Shown here: positions 32,469-44,224 of the stretch, in pieces | How positions within the stretch are numbered: the stretch's first letter is position 1 | How the letters are laid out: every line of letters starts with the position of its first letter | Assembly: GCA_029168955.1 (NCBI GenBank) | Contig: JAPDOI010000038.1 | Coordinates: 2,631,001 to 2,695,000, forward strand | Source of the DNA: Aplectana chamaeleonis | Taxonomy: Eukaryota; Nematoda; Chromadorea; Rhabditida; Cosmocercidae | DNA length: 64,000 nucleotides | Reading direction: 5' to 3' | The notes under the pieces: model-generated | Database searches by the model: none | What the model was told of the DNA's origin: nothing | Seen by the model: only the letters and a program-made list of their open reading frames with translations | Translations under genes and position numbers: made by a program

Positions 32469-33195
32469 GTTATGTTATGTTATGTTATGTTATGTTATGT
32501 TATGTTATGTTATGTTATGTTATGTTATGTTATGTTATGTTATGTTATGTTATGTTATGTTATGTTATGTTATGTTATGTTATGTTATGTTATATTATGT
32601 TATGTTATCTTATGCTATGTTATGTTATGTTATATTATGTTATGTTATATTTATATTATGCTATGTTATGTTATGTTATGTTATGTTATGTTATGTTATG
32701 TTGTGTATATGTTATGTTATGTTATGTTATGTTATGTTATGTTATGTTATGTTATGTTATGTTATGTTATGTTATGTTATGTTATGTTATGTTATGTTAT
32801 GTTATGTTATGTTATGTTATGTTATGTTATGTTATGTTATGTTATGTTATGTTATGTTATGTTATGCTATGTTATTTTATGTTATGTTTTGTTATGTTAT
32901 GTTATGTTATGTTATGTTATGCTATGTTATTTTATGTTATGTTATGTTATGTTATGTTATGTTATGTTATGTTATGTTATGTTATCTTATGCTATGTTAT
33001 GTTATGTTATGTTATGTTATGTTATGTATGTTATGTTATGTTATGTTATGTTATGTTATTTTTTGTTTTGTTTTGTTTTGTTATGTTATGTTATGTTATG
33101 TTATTTTTTTTTATTTTATTTTATGTTATGTTATGTTATGTTATGTTATGTTATGTTATGTTATGTTATGTTATGTTATGTTATGTTATGTTATG
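32469..33195. repeat. TTATG pentanucleotide satellite, ~0.73 kb
   Basis: About 145 near-perfect TTATG units, with scattered point changes and a few interruptions (for example near 32640-32660, 32700 and 33060-33120). A five-base period with no stop in any plus-strand frame yields long open frames of repeating MLCYV; these are artefacts, not genes. Confidence 0.98.
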
Positions 33196-34175
33196 CTCTC
33201 TAACATGCTGAGAACACCAAAGGTCCCTGTAAATACTTGCGGTTTCTTTGTCGTGGAATAAGTGACTTTATTTATTCTTCGTAATTTGACTGTCTGAAGA
33301 GCAGATAAGTTTCCACCCCTTTCCACTGCATATTCTATCAAAAGTCAAGATTTTAATCGAGATGCGAAAATTTTTGTGATCAAAGTAGAGGAAACAGTCT
33401 ATAGATCAAATGGATAATCGAACAGTCAATAATAAGACCGAGAGGTGGAAGAAGGGAAGTTTTTAAAAAGACGATGATCAATAGATGAAGAGGAATGGAA
33501 AAACGGCGACCATAGGGCTGCTGGCCACAAAGAGGCGGGTAACAATAAAAAGTGCTCTTAGAGCAGCATCAAGCTACTCAAAGGGCGCTAAGTGGTCGCA
33601 TGAAGTAACGCAGATAAACGAAAGAAAGGAAGGTCAAGAACGATGAAATGCAGTTCCTAGTGTTTTCAAAATGTTGAGGGCTCTCACAAAATGATTATCT
33701 ATATATCCTTATGTTTAATTTTATTATGCGTTTGGAAGGCTAATGAGATTTTTGAATAAAAAAAGCTGGTTTTCTGTAATATTCCCCATTCAAGCAATAA
33801 TTTGTCAACAAAACTTCAAATCATATTAACATAAAATTTCCCAATCAGTGTTCTCCCACCTCAACCCTTGCTTTGCTGGAGCATGACCTCTACACAATAA
33901 TAGCCTCTTTAACGTTAACGTTTCTAAACTCCAACAAATCTTAGTTTGGAATTACCAACAGCGGAGCGTCGGTCTTTTGAGAAGTATAAATGGTTTTAAA
34001 TATGCGTCGATGAAGAGCGACAGCTCGCTGCTGGTGGTAATCGAAAACGGAAGTGCACTGGAAATGCTTCGAAGCTTACACTGGCGAATCATAGACGCTT
34101 TTCTGCTGCTTTCAGCGGGACGATCTAGGCATGTTGATCGAGATCACAGCTCCTACCAGCGTGGCTGCCCTCTTA
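33196..34175. other. no recognised feature
   Basis: AT-rich, with no motif or repeat end identified. Confidence 0.35.
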
Positions 34176-34607
34176 GGCAGCGTCCATACGTGGCGAGAGC
34201 GGGCGTTCCCGCTATTGTGCGCCTCTCGACGCTCCTCAACGCTGCCTGCAAATTAACACAGGCAAACACCCCTCACCCCGTGTTGATTCGATTGAAAACG
34301 TTTGATCGGGTGATCAATCGCTCAAGTCGGCGCAACAGCTGCTGATATCCCACGGTTTTCGACTTCCGTGGTGGTATTGTGGAAAACAAAGGCAGTGGTT
34401 TTGCTACAGGTTTAATGCTAGCTGCTTCACTGATGGAGTAGTAAGCTTGAAACTTGCTGATTGCTTTGTGGTGCTGGCGTAAGCGCGCGAGAGCGAGCGG
34501 GCGAGGGCGCGCGAGAAGGAGCGCCTATGAGCGGCTAGAGAATCGTGTGCCCACGATGATCATTGATTTTGCGTAATCGCACGCTCTCGCCACGTATGGA
34601 CGGAGCC
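34176..34607. mobile_element. PIF/Harbinger-type MITE
   Basis: A 432-bp element with ends GGCAGCGTCCATACGTGGCG and GCCACGTATGGACGGAGCC, flanked by TTA (34173-34175, 34608-34610). There is a gcgcgagagcgagcg-rich stretch inside and no transposase. Confidence 0.75.
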
Positions 34608-34610
34608 TTA

Positions 34611-35204
34611 TCACTGCTGCGCGCCTTACAGCGGGGATCAAGTTACCGTGAGCTGTGAATTAGATCAGCAAGCCAGCGGTCTATTGCTTGTTCAGAAGGA
34701 TCCGAAATGGTTAGAAAAGCAGAAAGTTCCCAAATGGTACTGTTAGAAGCCTAAAATGTGATTCTTCCACATAGAGAATTTTTTGTTAAATGCAATCTGA
34801 AGCTTGAAAGGACTTTCGTCCTCTACCCCACAACTGGGCATGGCTGAAGTTATCGACAAGGTTTACGGTCCTATAATTGGGTTCGAATTTGGGCCGCCTC
34901 TTTGTGCACTCAAGACAGATCAATCATCCATGTCGAGGAGGAATTGCCACTAGGGTCAAGCAACCGGTAGGCAAAACTGCGATCATAGTTGCGATCCCCC
35001 CATCAGCGATCCCGAAAGAGGCGACCCCCCCTCCACCATGGCCGCGCTGATTCCCTGTCCACTTTATTTTTCCTCTGATATGATAATTTTTTTTTCGCTG
35101 ATTATGATTATTCGACTTCTTTATTTTTAAATTTTTCTATTCAGGTCAATGATGTTTTCAAAGGTTTCAACTTTAGTGCAAAAAATAATTAATAACAAAA
35201 GATT
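34611..35204. other. no recognised feature
   Basis: Nothing identified. Confidence 0.35.
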
Positions 35205-35290
35205 TTATTTACACAAGGTGCTGAGTTGATCGCAAAACGCTTGGGTCGGGGGGGGATGGGACCAGGATATTCCCTTTCCGGGCGAGATTG
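35205..35290 (-). repeat. family J tRNA-like SINE piece, inverted
   Basis: The minus strand matches 35365-35438, with a g-rich replacement in the middle. With that copy it forms an inverted pair around 35291-35364. Confidence 0.65.
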
Positions 35291-35334
35291 CTTCGGTGAA
35301 GATTTACCGAGCAGTTGAGTGAGAGCGGCGCTGC

Positions 35335-35406
35335 GGCTCCGGTGGTGCAGTGCGATAAGGCACTCCCCCGGAAAGGGAATATGCTGGTTCAATCTCGCCC
35401 GGAGCC
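35335..35406 (+). tRNA. tRNA-like sequence (SINE head), probably a pseudogene
   Basis: The 72-nt stretch has a perfect 7-bp acceptor stem (GGCTCCG with CGGAGCC) and a 4-bp D stem (GTGC with GCAC). Its anticodon stem TCCC/GGGA has a 7-nt loop CCGGAAA, placing GGA at the anticodon position, but base 33 is C rather than T. The T stem is weak, although the GGTTCAATC B box is good. The following body (aagcgttttgcgatcaactc) is repeated elsewhere, which points to a tRNA-derived SINE rather than a working tRNA-Ser. Confidence 0.45.
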
Positions 35407-35505
35407 AAGCGTTTTGCGATCAACTCAGCACCTTGTGTAAACATACCATAACGTGCACTGCGACGTTGAACTGCAGTTACGGCAAAAAACAACCAAAAAT
35501 CGTGT
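35335..35505 (+). repeat. family J SINE-like element
   Basis: The tRNA-like head is followed by the body 'caactcagcaccttgtgtaa' and a tail 'cataccataacgtgcactgc', 'gttacggcaaaaaa'. Parts of both occur at 23135-23275. Confidence 0.55.
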
Positions 35506-35849
35506 AAAAGATTTTATTCACCAAGGTTTTTTTTATGCAAAAAACGCCTAACTACTATTTGAAAAATAGGGTATGCCAGAATTTTTCATTGGAAAGTGTC
35601 AGCTTGGGGTCGCTAAGTATTGAAACAAATCGATAGAAATCATTGTACTACAATCTTAAGAGGGCGATTCTCTCTTCACCTGTTCGAAAAAGCTGAAATC
35701 GCCCAAAAATTATCTTTTCACTTCGGCCCAATTTTACTTGAAAATAACTCAGAATCACTTAAAACGGTATTTCACACAGTTTCAGAACGATCAGACCGTT
35801 CTTTGAGCCACTTGCCACCTAATAACTAAAAAAAGCGGATTTTTCAGTA

Positions 35850-36515
35850 TAACGAAAAAATGACTTTTCCGGACCCTCTGGTGTCTTTTGTATTGATATG
35901 AGGTGCCGTAACTCAGCGGTTCGGTAAAATAGAATGACTTTGGAGCTGGGAAAAATTGAAGCCGCGCATATAAAAGCAGAAGCGAAACAATTTCCCCATT
36001 GGAAAAAGTGGTGCTAAAAGGCCGTTTTTCCCAAATGGCCCTTACAGCCTTGGTTTTCACTTCTAGAAGGCGGCAGTCGAGCGAAAGATGCACCCACTGA
36101 ATAGGCATTGAGAACTACATTAGCTGGATTTTTTCTGAGAAAAAAAATTTTGCTAGGGTCTTCACATCGTACGCGGTGGTGAGGTGAAAACAGTGGGGTG
36201 AGAAATCTCAGCAAAAAAAAATTTTGAGAAAATCTCGTTAATGTAGATTTCGACAACCACCCAGTATTTGCATCTTTTGCTCGACTGCCCCCATCTAGAA
36301 GTAAAAACCAAGTCTGTAAGGGCCACTTGGAAAAAAAAACTGGCCTGTTAACACCAGTTTTTCCAATGGAACATTTTTTAAAAAATTCTCTTTCTATAAG
36401 AGCGGCTTTGATTTTTTCCGGCTCCAAAGCCAGTCTATTTTACTGAAACGCTAAGATACGGCCCGTCAGAACATTGTACATGGCACTAGAACGCCCCCAA
36501 AAACCATTTTTTCAC
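35850..36515. repeat. foldback with ~320-bp arms
   Basis: Left-arm blocks 'ggtaaaatagaatgacttt', 'tggttttcacttctagaagg' and 'ggcagtcgagcgaaagatgc' return inverted as 'gcatcttttgctcgactgcc', 'tctagaagtaaaaacca' and 'gtctattttact'. The arms are clearly diverged. The centre is near 36185. Confidence 0.8.
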
Positions 36516-36622
36516 TATCTGGGCAATATCAATTTGACGATTATTTAGACCACCAGCGGTTGACAAATCAGTCTGAACAACTCGTGGTGGTGTAGAAAAC
36601 ATTCTGTGGTCGAGCTGAGTTA

Positions 36623-37150
36623 AAGGCAGTGGTCACGATGAAAAACGTTATCGAAAAAAAAACTACAAAAATCAGCTTAGCTATAAAACAGCTCAAAAAC
36701 TATGAAGGTAGCGCGGTGAAAAACGGGCTAGAATTAGAGTTATTAAGGCTCTAATTTTCCAGTTCGTGCACACGTGCACAGAAAGATCACAGTCTCACGC
36801 CAAGCAGTCGAAAATCATCGACACTCGGAGGAAGAAATAAATGCAAATTTACCTAATAAAACAGTTGAACAATGAAAGATGTTTTTGACTAGATGTGTAC
36901 ATAAATCCGAAGGTTCATTGATTGAAATTCGATTTCAAGCCAGCTGATGTTCTTGATACTAGAGATCATCGATGCCGAGGATGTGAAGTGGGCTCGTCCA
37001 CCATCAAATAGACAAGGAAGTTCAGGCTTCAAATTTGGCCCAGAACAGCGTTTTTTCTTGATTTTTTCTTATAGGCCCTACTTCTCAATACCCAGAAAAG
37101 GGTTTAGAGAGGAAAAGAAGACGAGCATATTTGAGCGCGACCACTGCCTT
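36623..37150. mobile_element. family F MITE, copy 1
   Basis: A 528-bp element with ends AAGGCAGTGGTCACGATGAA and CGCGACCACTGCCTT and TA flanks. The interior has the self-complementary gtgcacacgtgcac. The second copy (62678-63226) is in reverse orientation. Confidence 0.8.
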
Positions 37151-38562
37151 TATAATCGAGATAGAAAACGAGTCGAAAAAACCCGGCGGTGCGAACCCCA
37201 ATTTTTCAAGTTTGGTGGCGACCCCCGTTTTGGAAAATTTCCAGCATTGCTTGAACCTGGTTGCCACGTGACACAAACGACTCAATTCTGAATACTCTCC
37301 ATCTCACACGATCCTAGCGGGCGAACAATATCGGATGGCTGAATAAAATGATTTTCAGAGTTGTTCTTTTCTTAAAAGAAAAAATAAAGATTTCTAAAAG
37401 GAGTGAAATTTCAAATTGAAGGTGAAATTTCATCGGAACTGTTTTGCTCACCTAAGAAACAACAAATACGAGCCAGCTCTAATATATATTCGGCCTATTT
37501 AAGGGAACTTTCAGCTTAACTGTTCGGCTAGGACAGGACTCGAACCTGCAACGGATGCCTTCTCGGCGAGCATGTTACCACCTACACCCCCACGGCGCCA
37601 ACTAGGGTACAATTCGACTGGCAAACACAAAAAAGCTACCCTGAACTATGAAAACTCGAAGTATTTCCACGAAAGGTCACTAAAGGTATGAAGCTTTATT
37701 TCTCGCTGACATTTTTACACGAAACCAGGAACTCAGGAAATATCACTGGTAATTTTTCTGGGTGAGGGCAAAGAAAAGGTCAAGATACTGATATCGAAGA
37801 AGGGATAAAAGCAAAAATGAGAAATTTCTTGGAAGACAGAAGTGCTCTCACATTACAGCAAGAAAACGGTCTGCTAGCGGTCAAAAGGATTAATAATGTG
37901 AAAAAAGATGCGTAAACTGACTGGAAAACGAAATTTTCCTTGAAAGTAAGCAGCAGATGGCTCCGCTTGGGAAAGACCCGAAAAATTCCAGACAACGAAT
38001 TTCGGATCCAAAGTGTCTAATTTGTTTGAAGCGCGCAGCCCACTATAGCAGCTAGCCGGCAGAGATTTCCGACGATGTCCAGACCAGTCAGTTGCTGCCA
38101 TCCGCCAACCTCATTATACAACAATGCTACCAGTTAGACAGCCGGGAAATACGCAGACAGCCGGCACTTGTCAGTGAAGAGACCCAGATCCTGCCAAAGT
38201 ATCAATTTCAACGCATTCAAATGTTGAAGCGTGCTGAAAGTCATGCGTAGCGTAAAGGGCAACGGACGGAAAATGTGATCAAAAGACTGGCAGCTCGTCA
38301 GGGATGAGGTTGATGTTTTTGCCCTCTGGAATCCATATAGGCTGTATTTCATAATTATAATGATACCATTATAAGACATCTCAATAATAATAATATAGTA
38401 TACATATAGCCTGGTTCCCTCATTTTGAGCAGGTCGACGTAAGGCTAATCTGGCTTATCATGTCAACATCTCCTTACCAACGTTATGTTTTGCCATGACC
38501 GACCGCTCTGCTGCTTACTTCGCCCCGACTTATTTGAGCGGGATGGGCTTTAATTCGTGTAA
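37151..38562. other. mostly unassigned
   Basis: It contains the tRNA-like sequence at 37525-37602. Open frames near 37780-38379 have no recognised domain. Short gaps may hide decayed repeats. Confidence 0.35.
37525..37602 (-). tRNA. tRNA-like sequence, degenerate
   Basis: The minus strand has good internal-promoter boxes: an A-box-like tgtaggtggtaaca and a B box GGTTCGAGTCC within a clean T stem (CAGG/CCTG). The acceptor stem pairs at only about five of seven positions, and the anticodon arm cannot be folded in standard form. It is probably a pseudogene or SINE-derived. Confidence 0.4.
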
Positions 38563-38713
38563 AGGCCTTTTCATAGTATGACGGCCGACGTCGGACGACT
38601 CGGTATCAAATGTGATAAGCTAAGATAGATGAGAGGGGTAGGATAGGGTAGATAGATATTTCTCATTCGATAATGAATCGTCCGACGTCAGTCGGCCAAA
38701 TATGAAAGGGGCT
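38563..38713. mobile_element. PIF/Harbinger-type MITE
   Basis: A 151-bp element with ends AGGCCTTTTCATA and TATGAAAGGGGCT and TAA at both sides (38560-38562, 38714-38716). Strong inner pairing: gccgacgtcggacgact with its partner near 38680. It abuts family E. Confidence 0.65.
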
Positions 38714-38715
38714 TA

Positions 38716-39649
38716 AAGGCAGGGTGCGCGATAAAAACGACTTCCGAGCTCTCTTCATGAGAATGTAGATTTGGCCATCACAAAAGTGAAAATAAGTGAA
38801 AAAACAAGGAAATTCGCGGGAAAAACGCTCAAAAACAAAGTATAACGGCTAATTACCGGTGTCGGCCGGCCCCCTAATTAACGCGATTTTTCATAAAGGC
38901 ACTGTTCGCGATAGAAATCGCTTTTCTGTTTTTTTGCCTATCTTGAAACCGGTCTCATTCTGATTCCAATGACGCTTCTGGAATCGTAAAAGACCTTCTG
39001 GGGATGGAGTTATGGTACCTGAAAAATTGAGGTTGTGAAAATGGTGGACGTGTTGTCCGAGGCTTGTAACTTCCGTCTTTTGCAGCCAATGTGAGCGAGC
39101 TGACCTGAGTAAAGAGAGAAGTTGAGAATGAAGGGAAGAACGGGGCTTTTGATCGGAAACCATCGCTCAACTCACGATTTCGAGTGTTCCTTTGTTCACG
39201 TCGAGGGGCGGGAAGAGGCGGGACTTGCCCACAATGGCGGAGTCTTCCCACTTTTCTAAGCCGTTTTGCGGCTCCTGCGTAGCTTTTCGTCCCGTTTTTT
39301 CGACGCTGTTCTGCTTCTGAGAGCCACGAGAAGCGTTTGTCATGGAAAATTCGAGGATGAAGTTTATCGCGAACAGTGCCTTTAATGCTTGCTTATCCGC
39401 CATTTATTTTGCTGTTAAAGTAATCAGTAGTCTCCAGAAATGTTCACAAATTAGTTTAAAATCAAAATAAAAGTTAACAAAACAGGGTTTTACACAAATC
39501 TCGATATTTGGGGGCGGGAGGACACCCAGCCATAACTTGTTCCTAAGCGTTTTTCCTCCAACTTTTCACTCATTTTTGCTTTTGTGATGGCCAGATCTAC
39601 AATTCCATGAGTATAGCTTTACAACCGATTTTATCGAGAACCCTGCCTT
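38716..39649 (+). mobile_element. family E MITE, split by a family C copy
   Basis: Ends are AAGGCAGGGTGCGCGATAAA and TTATCGAGAACCCTGCCTT, with TA flanks. Homology to 16704-17165 continues across the break at 38896-39382. Confidence 0.8.
38896..39382. mobile_element. family C MITE, copy d
   Basis: A 487-bp element with ends AAGGCACTGTTCGCGATAGA and TTATCGCGAACAGTGCCTT and TA flanks. The related family E copy lacks it at the matching point (near 16965). Very similar to copy b. Confidence 0.85.
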
Positions 39650-39651
39650 TA

Positions 39652-40889
39652 AGAAGTGGAAATTTTTCCTCAAGTGTCCATATCCTCGGGGAGTGAAACA
39701 GCAATTTCGAATGTTTTTTTTACAATCCTGAACACGAAAGGTTCATTCATCGACTTCCAAAGAAGTTTGTCAGGCTTGCTTCAAGAAATCTAACCGTGGC
39801 CATATTACGACTTAGGACTCTTAATGATCGCCGAAGCGGTAGAACTGATTTTCCTGGGAACTGCTTTGCAAAGAGATTTTGAGTCTTCAACCAGAATCTA
39901 GTTCGCATGCTCTCTTGATCTCTGATAAAAAAAACCGGATAATAAACTTGTGCTCCTAACCCTTACCCTGTGGTCTAATATGTATGTATGCGTGCTTGCA
40001 TCGTCAGTCTCTGGGTTGGGGGAAGGCGCGTTTCAAATAGGGGGTGACCCCGTTACGGATAAAACACAATCGATGTAGCTCAGCGTTGATTTTTCCATGA
40101 ACAACCTTTCTTCAGTTCGTTTTTCCCATCTCTATTTTGCGGGGTTTTTTTCAATTCTCTTTTTTCATCTTATCAATTGTTCGTATAGCAATACTGTATT
40201 TACAACAATGCACGATGTTGAAGATTTTTTTCTCTCGATGTTATTTTTTGGGATGAATCGCTTTATTTTTCCAGGATTTACACAAAAGCTACTATAGAGA
40301 AGTCAGATAACAATAGTACGAAAAGGGGGGATGACAAGAAAGAAGTGAAATGAAGAAGAAGAAATGGCACAATGTTGACAAAGGGAAGAGGCGGAATCGA
40401 TCGTTTTCTATCGGTAACGGGGCCACCCCACACGCCCGTCACGCGCGTTACTATTTGCGACGAGACTTAACCCTCGTAAGTCGTTAATTGTTTGTCTTTC
40501 AAAGTCCAGGTCCATATTCAGGACAACGAATAGTGCATCTGATGGCACTGAACGCTTTGTCGGACCTTTAGCAATTGCTCATCGCACGCGGCGTTCACGC
40601 GCCAGACGTTATCAGCGACGCATCGCGACGACGGGTACTATGAATCAGGCATGAAGAGCTTCACGACAGCAATCGATTCACACGGGAAGGGTACAAACGT
40701 GACGTACTGTGAGGAGATTCTAAGGCCTCTGTCATAGTATGTACATACTAACGGTGTGAGCAGCGTTACCCTTATAATGGTGAGTATTGATCGAAATCGC
40801 GACCACACATCGACCACTACTCAGTACGCTCGGCACCCTAGCGAGCTACCCTAGAAAAGACGCGCGAACGCGTCGCACTGGGGCGCACT
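39652..40889. other. unassigned, with a weak foldback pair
   Basis: Segments near 40040-40085 ('gggtgaccccgttacgga') and 40396-40430 ('cggtaacggggccacccc') pair. 40500-40880 is GC-rich with many cgcg and gcgacg words, but no gene is recognised. Confidence 0.4.
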
Positions 40890-40891
40890 TA

Positions 40892-41378
40892 AAGGCAGCA
40901 TACACGCTCGAAAATGATATTATTTTTATGGAATGAATCGAAGGTCTGAAGCTGTTAATATTCAGAGATAACGAAAAAAACGGAAAAAAATCAATTGAAA
41001 TGAAGATATAACGGTTCGTTCTATATTGGCCCAGAACTGGACGAGTTGTACCGCATTGGCTGAAATAGCGGAGCTAGCGACAAATTTGTTGGGATAACGA
41101 CGCTTATGTGCTGGTGCGGCCCTTTATGGAACGCTTACGACGTTAGAAGTGTGAAAAATGAGTCAAAATGACCGTAATCGAGCATTGAACATCTGTACTG
41201 AGGGGCGGAGCCTGTATCGATGGGCGGGGAAAGGATGATTCTTTGACTTAAAAAGGCTCAAATACGGGCACTTTAACTCGTTTTCAACTCTTGCAACTTC
41301 GTGGGGGCTCTTCTAGGGCCCATACGTCCCCACCAATGTAGTTATTTCAACAACTTTTGCGAGCGTATATGCTGCCTT
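40892..41378. mobile_element. family G MITE
   Basis: A 487-bp element with ends AAGGCAGCATACACGCTCGA and GAGCGTATATGCTGCCTT and TA flanks (40890-40891, 41379-41380). Only copy in the window. Confidence 0.75.
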
Positions 41379-41602
41379 TAAACGGCTCATCGTTGGGTGA
41401 AAACTTCACCAAATTTCTTTGATTACCTGTTGTTAAAGCTATCCAAAAACTAGATAGGGCTCTTCGGAAGATACAGTGGACGGACTTCAATTTTGGTTTT
41501 ATAATAATTCAAGCACATCTAGTGAAAGAATTTTTCCATCGTAAGAAAGGAACGCCACATCAAAATCGAAAATGCTGTTCTTCCGGACAGTCACGACGTA
41601 TA

Positions 41603-41755
41603 TCCCCTGTTTCCGAGTGTAATTTATCTCCGCTTTTCGCGTGCGTCGGCGCGCGTACGCTGCGTCTCTCTCTTCTCACACTTTCTCGCTGTCTCTACCC
41701 TCGCTCCGCACAAGTGCGCGAGGAAACAGAGTAAATCTGACTCGGAACCGGAGGA
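41603..41755. mobile_element. family B' MITE
   Basis: Ends TCCCCTGTTTCCGAGTGTAA and CTCGGAACCGGAGGA, with TA flanks. A weakly related segment follows at 41795-41920. Confidence 0.75.
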
Positions 41756-41999
41756 TATGTTGTCTATATTTCGGAGTAATATTAATTTGCGTCAATCATG
41801 TGCGTTTGCACGGGTATGCTCTGTCTCCTTATCACACAGACTTTTTGGCTGCTTTTTTCTCGCTCCGCACGCAAACGCGGAGGGAGGCAACGAAAATTGG
41901 CTCCAACGTGGAGAACAGGTCGATAAATTTTGATCCGAACAGCAAACCGGGTACGGCAAACGATTTCAGGAGGTCACGTGTAATAATGAGACGCTGAAG

Positions 42000-43275
42000 A
42001 TAATTTGACTGCATATTCCTATTCCGCAATCAACAAAATGAAGTTGGGAAAAACACCGGGTGCCGATTCCATCACGACTGAAATGCTGATAACTGGATAC
42101 GACTTTCTCGAAAAACCATTAACGGCACTGTTCAAGAAAACGAATCGCTACCGCTGACCTTAGCCGACTCCTCTATATCGTTACTTTTCAGAAAGGAAGT
42201 CCATTGGATATTCGCAATTTCCGTCCCATTGCCCTGTTATCCTCCATATACAAGGTTTTCGCCTCCATCATTTTACAACGAATGTCGGCTCAAGTCCAAG
42301 AAAACCAACCAGTCGAGCAAGCGGGTTCCTTAAGCTTTGCCACTGTCGACCATATCCATACCATCAACCAACTAGTGGAAAAGCCGTGAGTACAATTTCC
42401 CACTCTATATGGTTTTCATTGATTATTCCAAAGCCTTTGATTCCGTGGAGCATGACGCGATTTGGGCGTCGTTACATCGCCAGAGGATTTCACCCCAAGA
42501 TCATCCGTCTTCTTTCCAAGATCTATGCTCATGCCGCTATGACCAATCACCGTCTGTGGTCACTCAGTTTCTATTCCAGCCAAGCGTGGAGTTCGTCAAG
42601 GTGACCCTCTTTCCCCTGCCTTATTCGCAGCAGTCCTCGAGACGGTTTTCCGAAATGTGAACGGTCGCAGTCTTAACCATCTCCGATACGCCGACGACGT
42701 GGTCCTATTTTCGCACAGCGCCCAGGAGCTCAACGTCATGCTGAATGACCAATTCTCAAGAGATACCCATCCTTATCGACGCAAAAGTGATAAGATACCA
42801 CAGCAGCTTTGTTTACCTAGGACAACGAATATCTTTTGACAGCAGCCTGGCAAACGAAATGCTAAGAAGAATTCAATCTGGATGGAACTCGTTCAATCGT
42901 CTTCATGCGTACTTCACTAACAGAAGAAAGAAGGATCTAACAAATTTGAAGATCACTCAACGAAGAATGATGAAAGATGCTTGGGTGACGCTTCTCGACC
43001 GCCGCACAAACGCATGGTTGGAAGGAACAGCAAAGCTTCCTGACAAGAGCAACTGAGAAAGTGGATGTGGGCGACAAAGGTATGTCACAGATGACGACAG
43101 ATGGACAAAAGCAATAACTGAATGGAGACGCTTGGGAATGGACGCTACGCAGGTCGACCGAACAAAAGATGGCGAGATCTATTTGTGTCAGTTTTTGGAG
43201 AAACGTGGATGAGAGTTGCTCGCGATGATCGTGTTATTTGGAAAAGAAGCATGCGACGACACGTTGAAATAATGT
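42000..43275 (+). pseudogene. LINE (RTE-like) reverse transcriptase, frameshifted and 5'-truncated
   Basis: Pieces in three frames form a reverse transcriptase: AINKMKLGKTPGADSITTEM near 42030, FRPIALLSSIYKVFASIILQ at 42219, VFIDYSKAFDSVEHDA (catalytic Asp of motif A) near 42411, LRYADDVVLFSHSAQELNVM (YADD box) near 42680, then FVYLGQRISFDSSLANEM and IQSGWNSFNRL. The tail WKRSMRRHVEIM ends at a stop near 43275. The endonuclease domain is absent. Several frameshifts make it inactive. It differs in sequence from the LINE at 50430-53708. Confidence 0.85.
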
Positions 43276-43279
43276 GATA

Positions 43280-44079
43280 TCGTTTAATAAATAAATGTAT
43301 TCCTATGTATGTACATGCATATGTATGTCATTTTGTCGAAAGTGCACAACACACTCTCGGCCAGAAAATGATTAACAGAAGACGACAAGGAAGTAGACAA
43401 GGAGCGTTACAAACAACTGTTCGTCACGCCATTCATTGTTTTCTTATTAAAATTCGTCAGCAGGAAGCTACATATATGTATGTAAGGTCTTATCTAGAAT
43501 GAAGGAACTATCGAAAGTACATGTGTGAATTTTTGAATAATTCAGAATTGAAATGGCGTGATTACGAAAATTCATCCTCAAAGTCTCTCTCACATGCCAC
43601 ATGGAGACTGAATTCAAGGTTTTGGTTGGAAAAAAAAACGGAGACTCCAGGGTGAAGTCATCAAAGATAGGAATAAAAAAAATCAAAAATTAAAGAACTT
43701 GTATAACCCGCCTAAGGGCCCATTCACACTCTTCGCCGCCCACTCCGTCAGAGCCTCCCGCTCACCTGGCACTGCGCCTAAAAAACTAAAAATAATGAAA
43801 AGTAATAAAATTACTAAAAATCAGAATTCCGACGTCTGATAAGAGAAGGTTACGTAATGGTGGAGCGGCGAGGCTGGCGGCAGCATCGCCGCATCTCTGG
43901 AAGGTTCGACGCCTTGTCAGGACTGAGCCACGCCCCAATACTCTCGCTGAGCGACTTGCTCCCGGTAGCTACAGCGCTGCAGAGCCCTAATGGTCTTTTC
44001 AGAGTCCGATCGCGGGGTAGCGCGATTTCGAATGTGGTGCGATGGGCTGTCGCGACCACGCACTTCTACGTACCTTCTT
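43280..44079. other. no recognised feature
   Basis: It begins with an AT-rich, tatgtatgtacatgcatatg-type low-complexity stretch just after the LINE. The rest is unassigned. Confidence 0.4.
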
Positions 44080-44224
44080 TGAAACGTCGTAATTCACATC
44101 ATTCGAGGCGCGAGCGGCGCGCACTACGCCTCAGCCTCCGTCTCACCAGCGCTCTCTAACTGTCTCTAACCTCCTCTCAGCACCAGCACGCTAAGGAACC
44201 ATGTGAATTTCGCCGTTTTATAGC
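44080..44224 (-). mobile_element. family B MITE
   Basis: Ends aacgtcgtaattcacat and atgtgaatttcgccgtttta pair. The interior is the reverse of 48379-48531, with cctctaac- and gcgcg-rich words. Confidence 0.65.

Noticed and set aside
32381..33261. Three long plus-strand ORFs of 243-276 codons encoding MLCYV repeats
   Set aside because: They are forced by a stop-free five-base satellite; no splice sites, composition or family support a protein.
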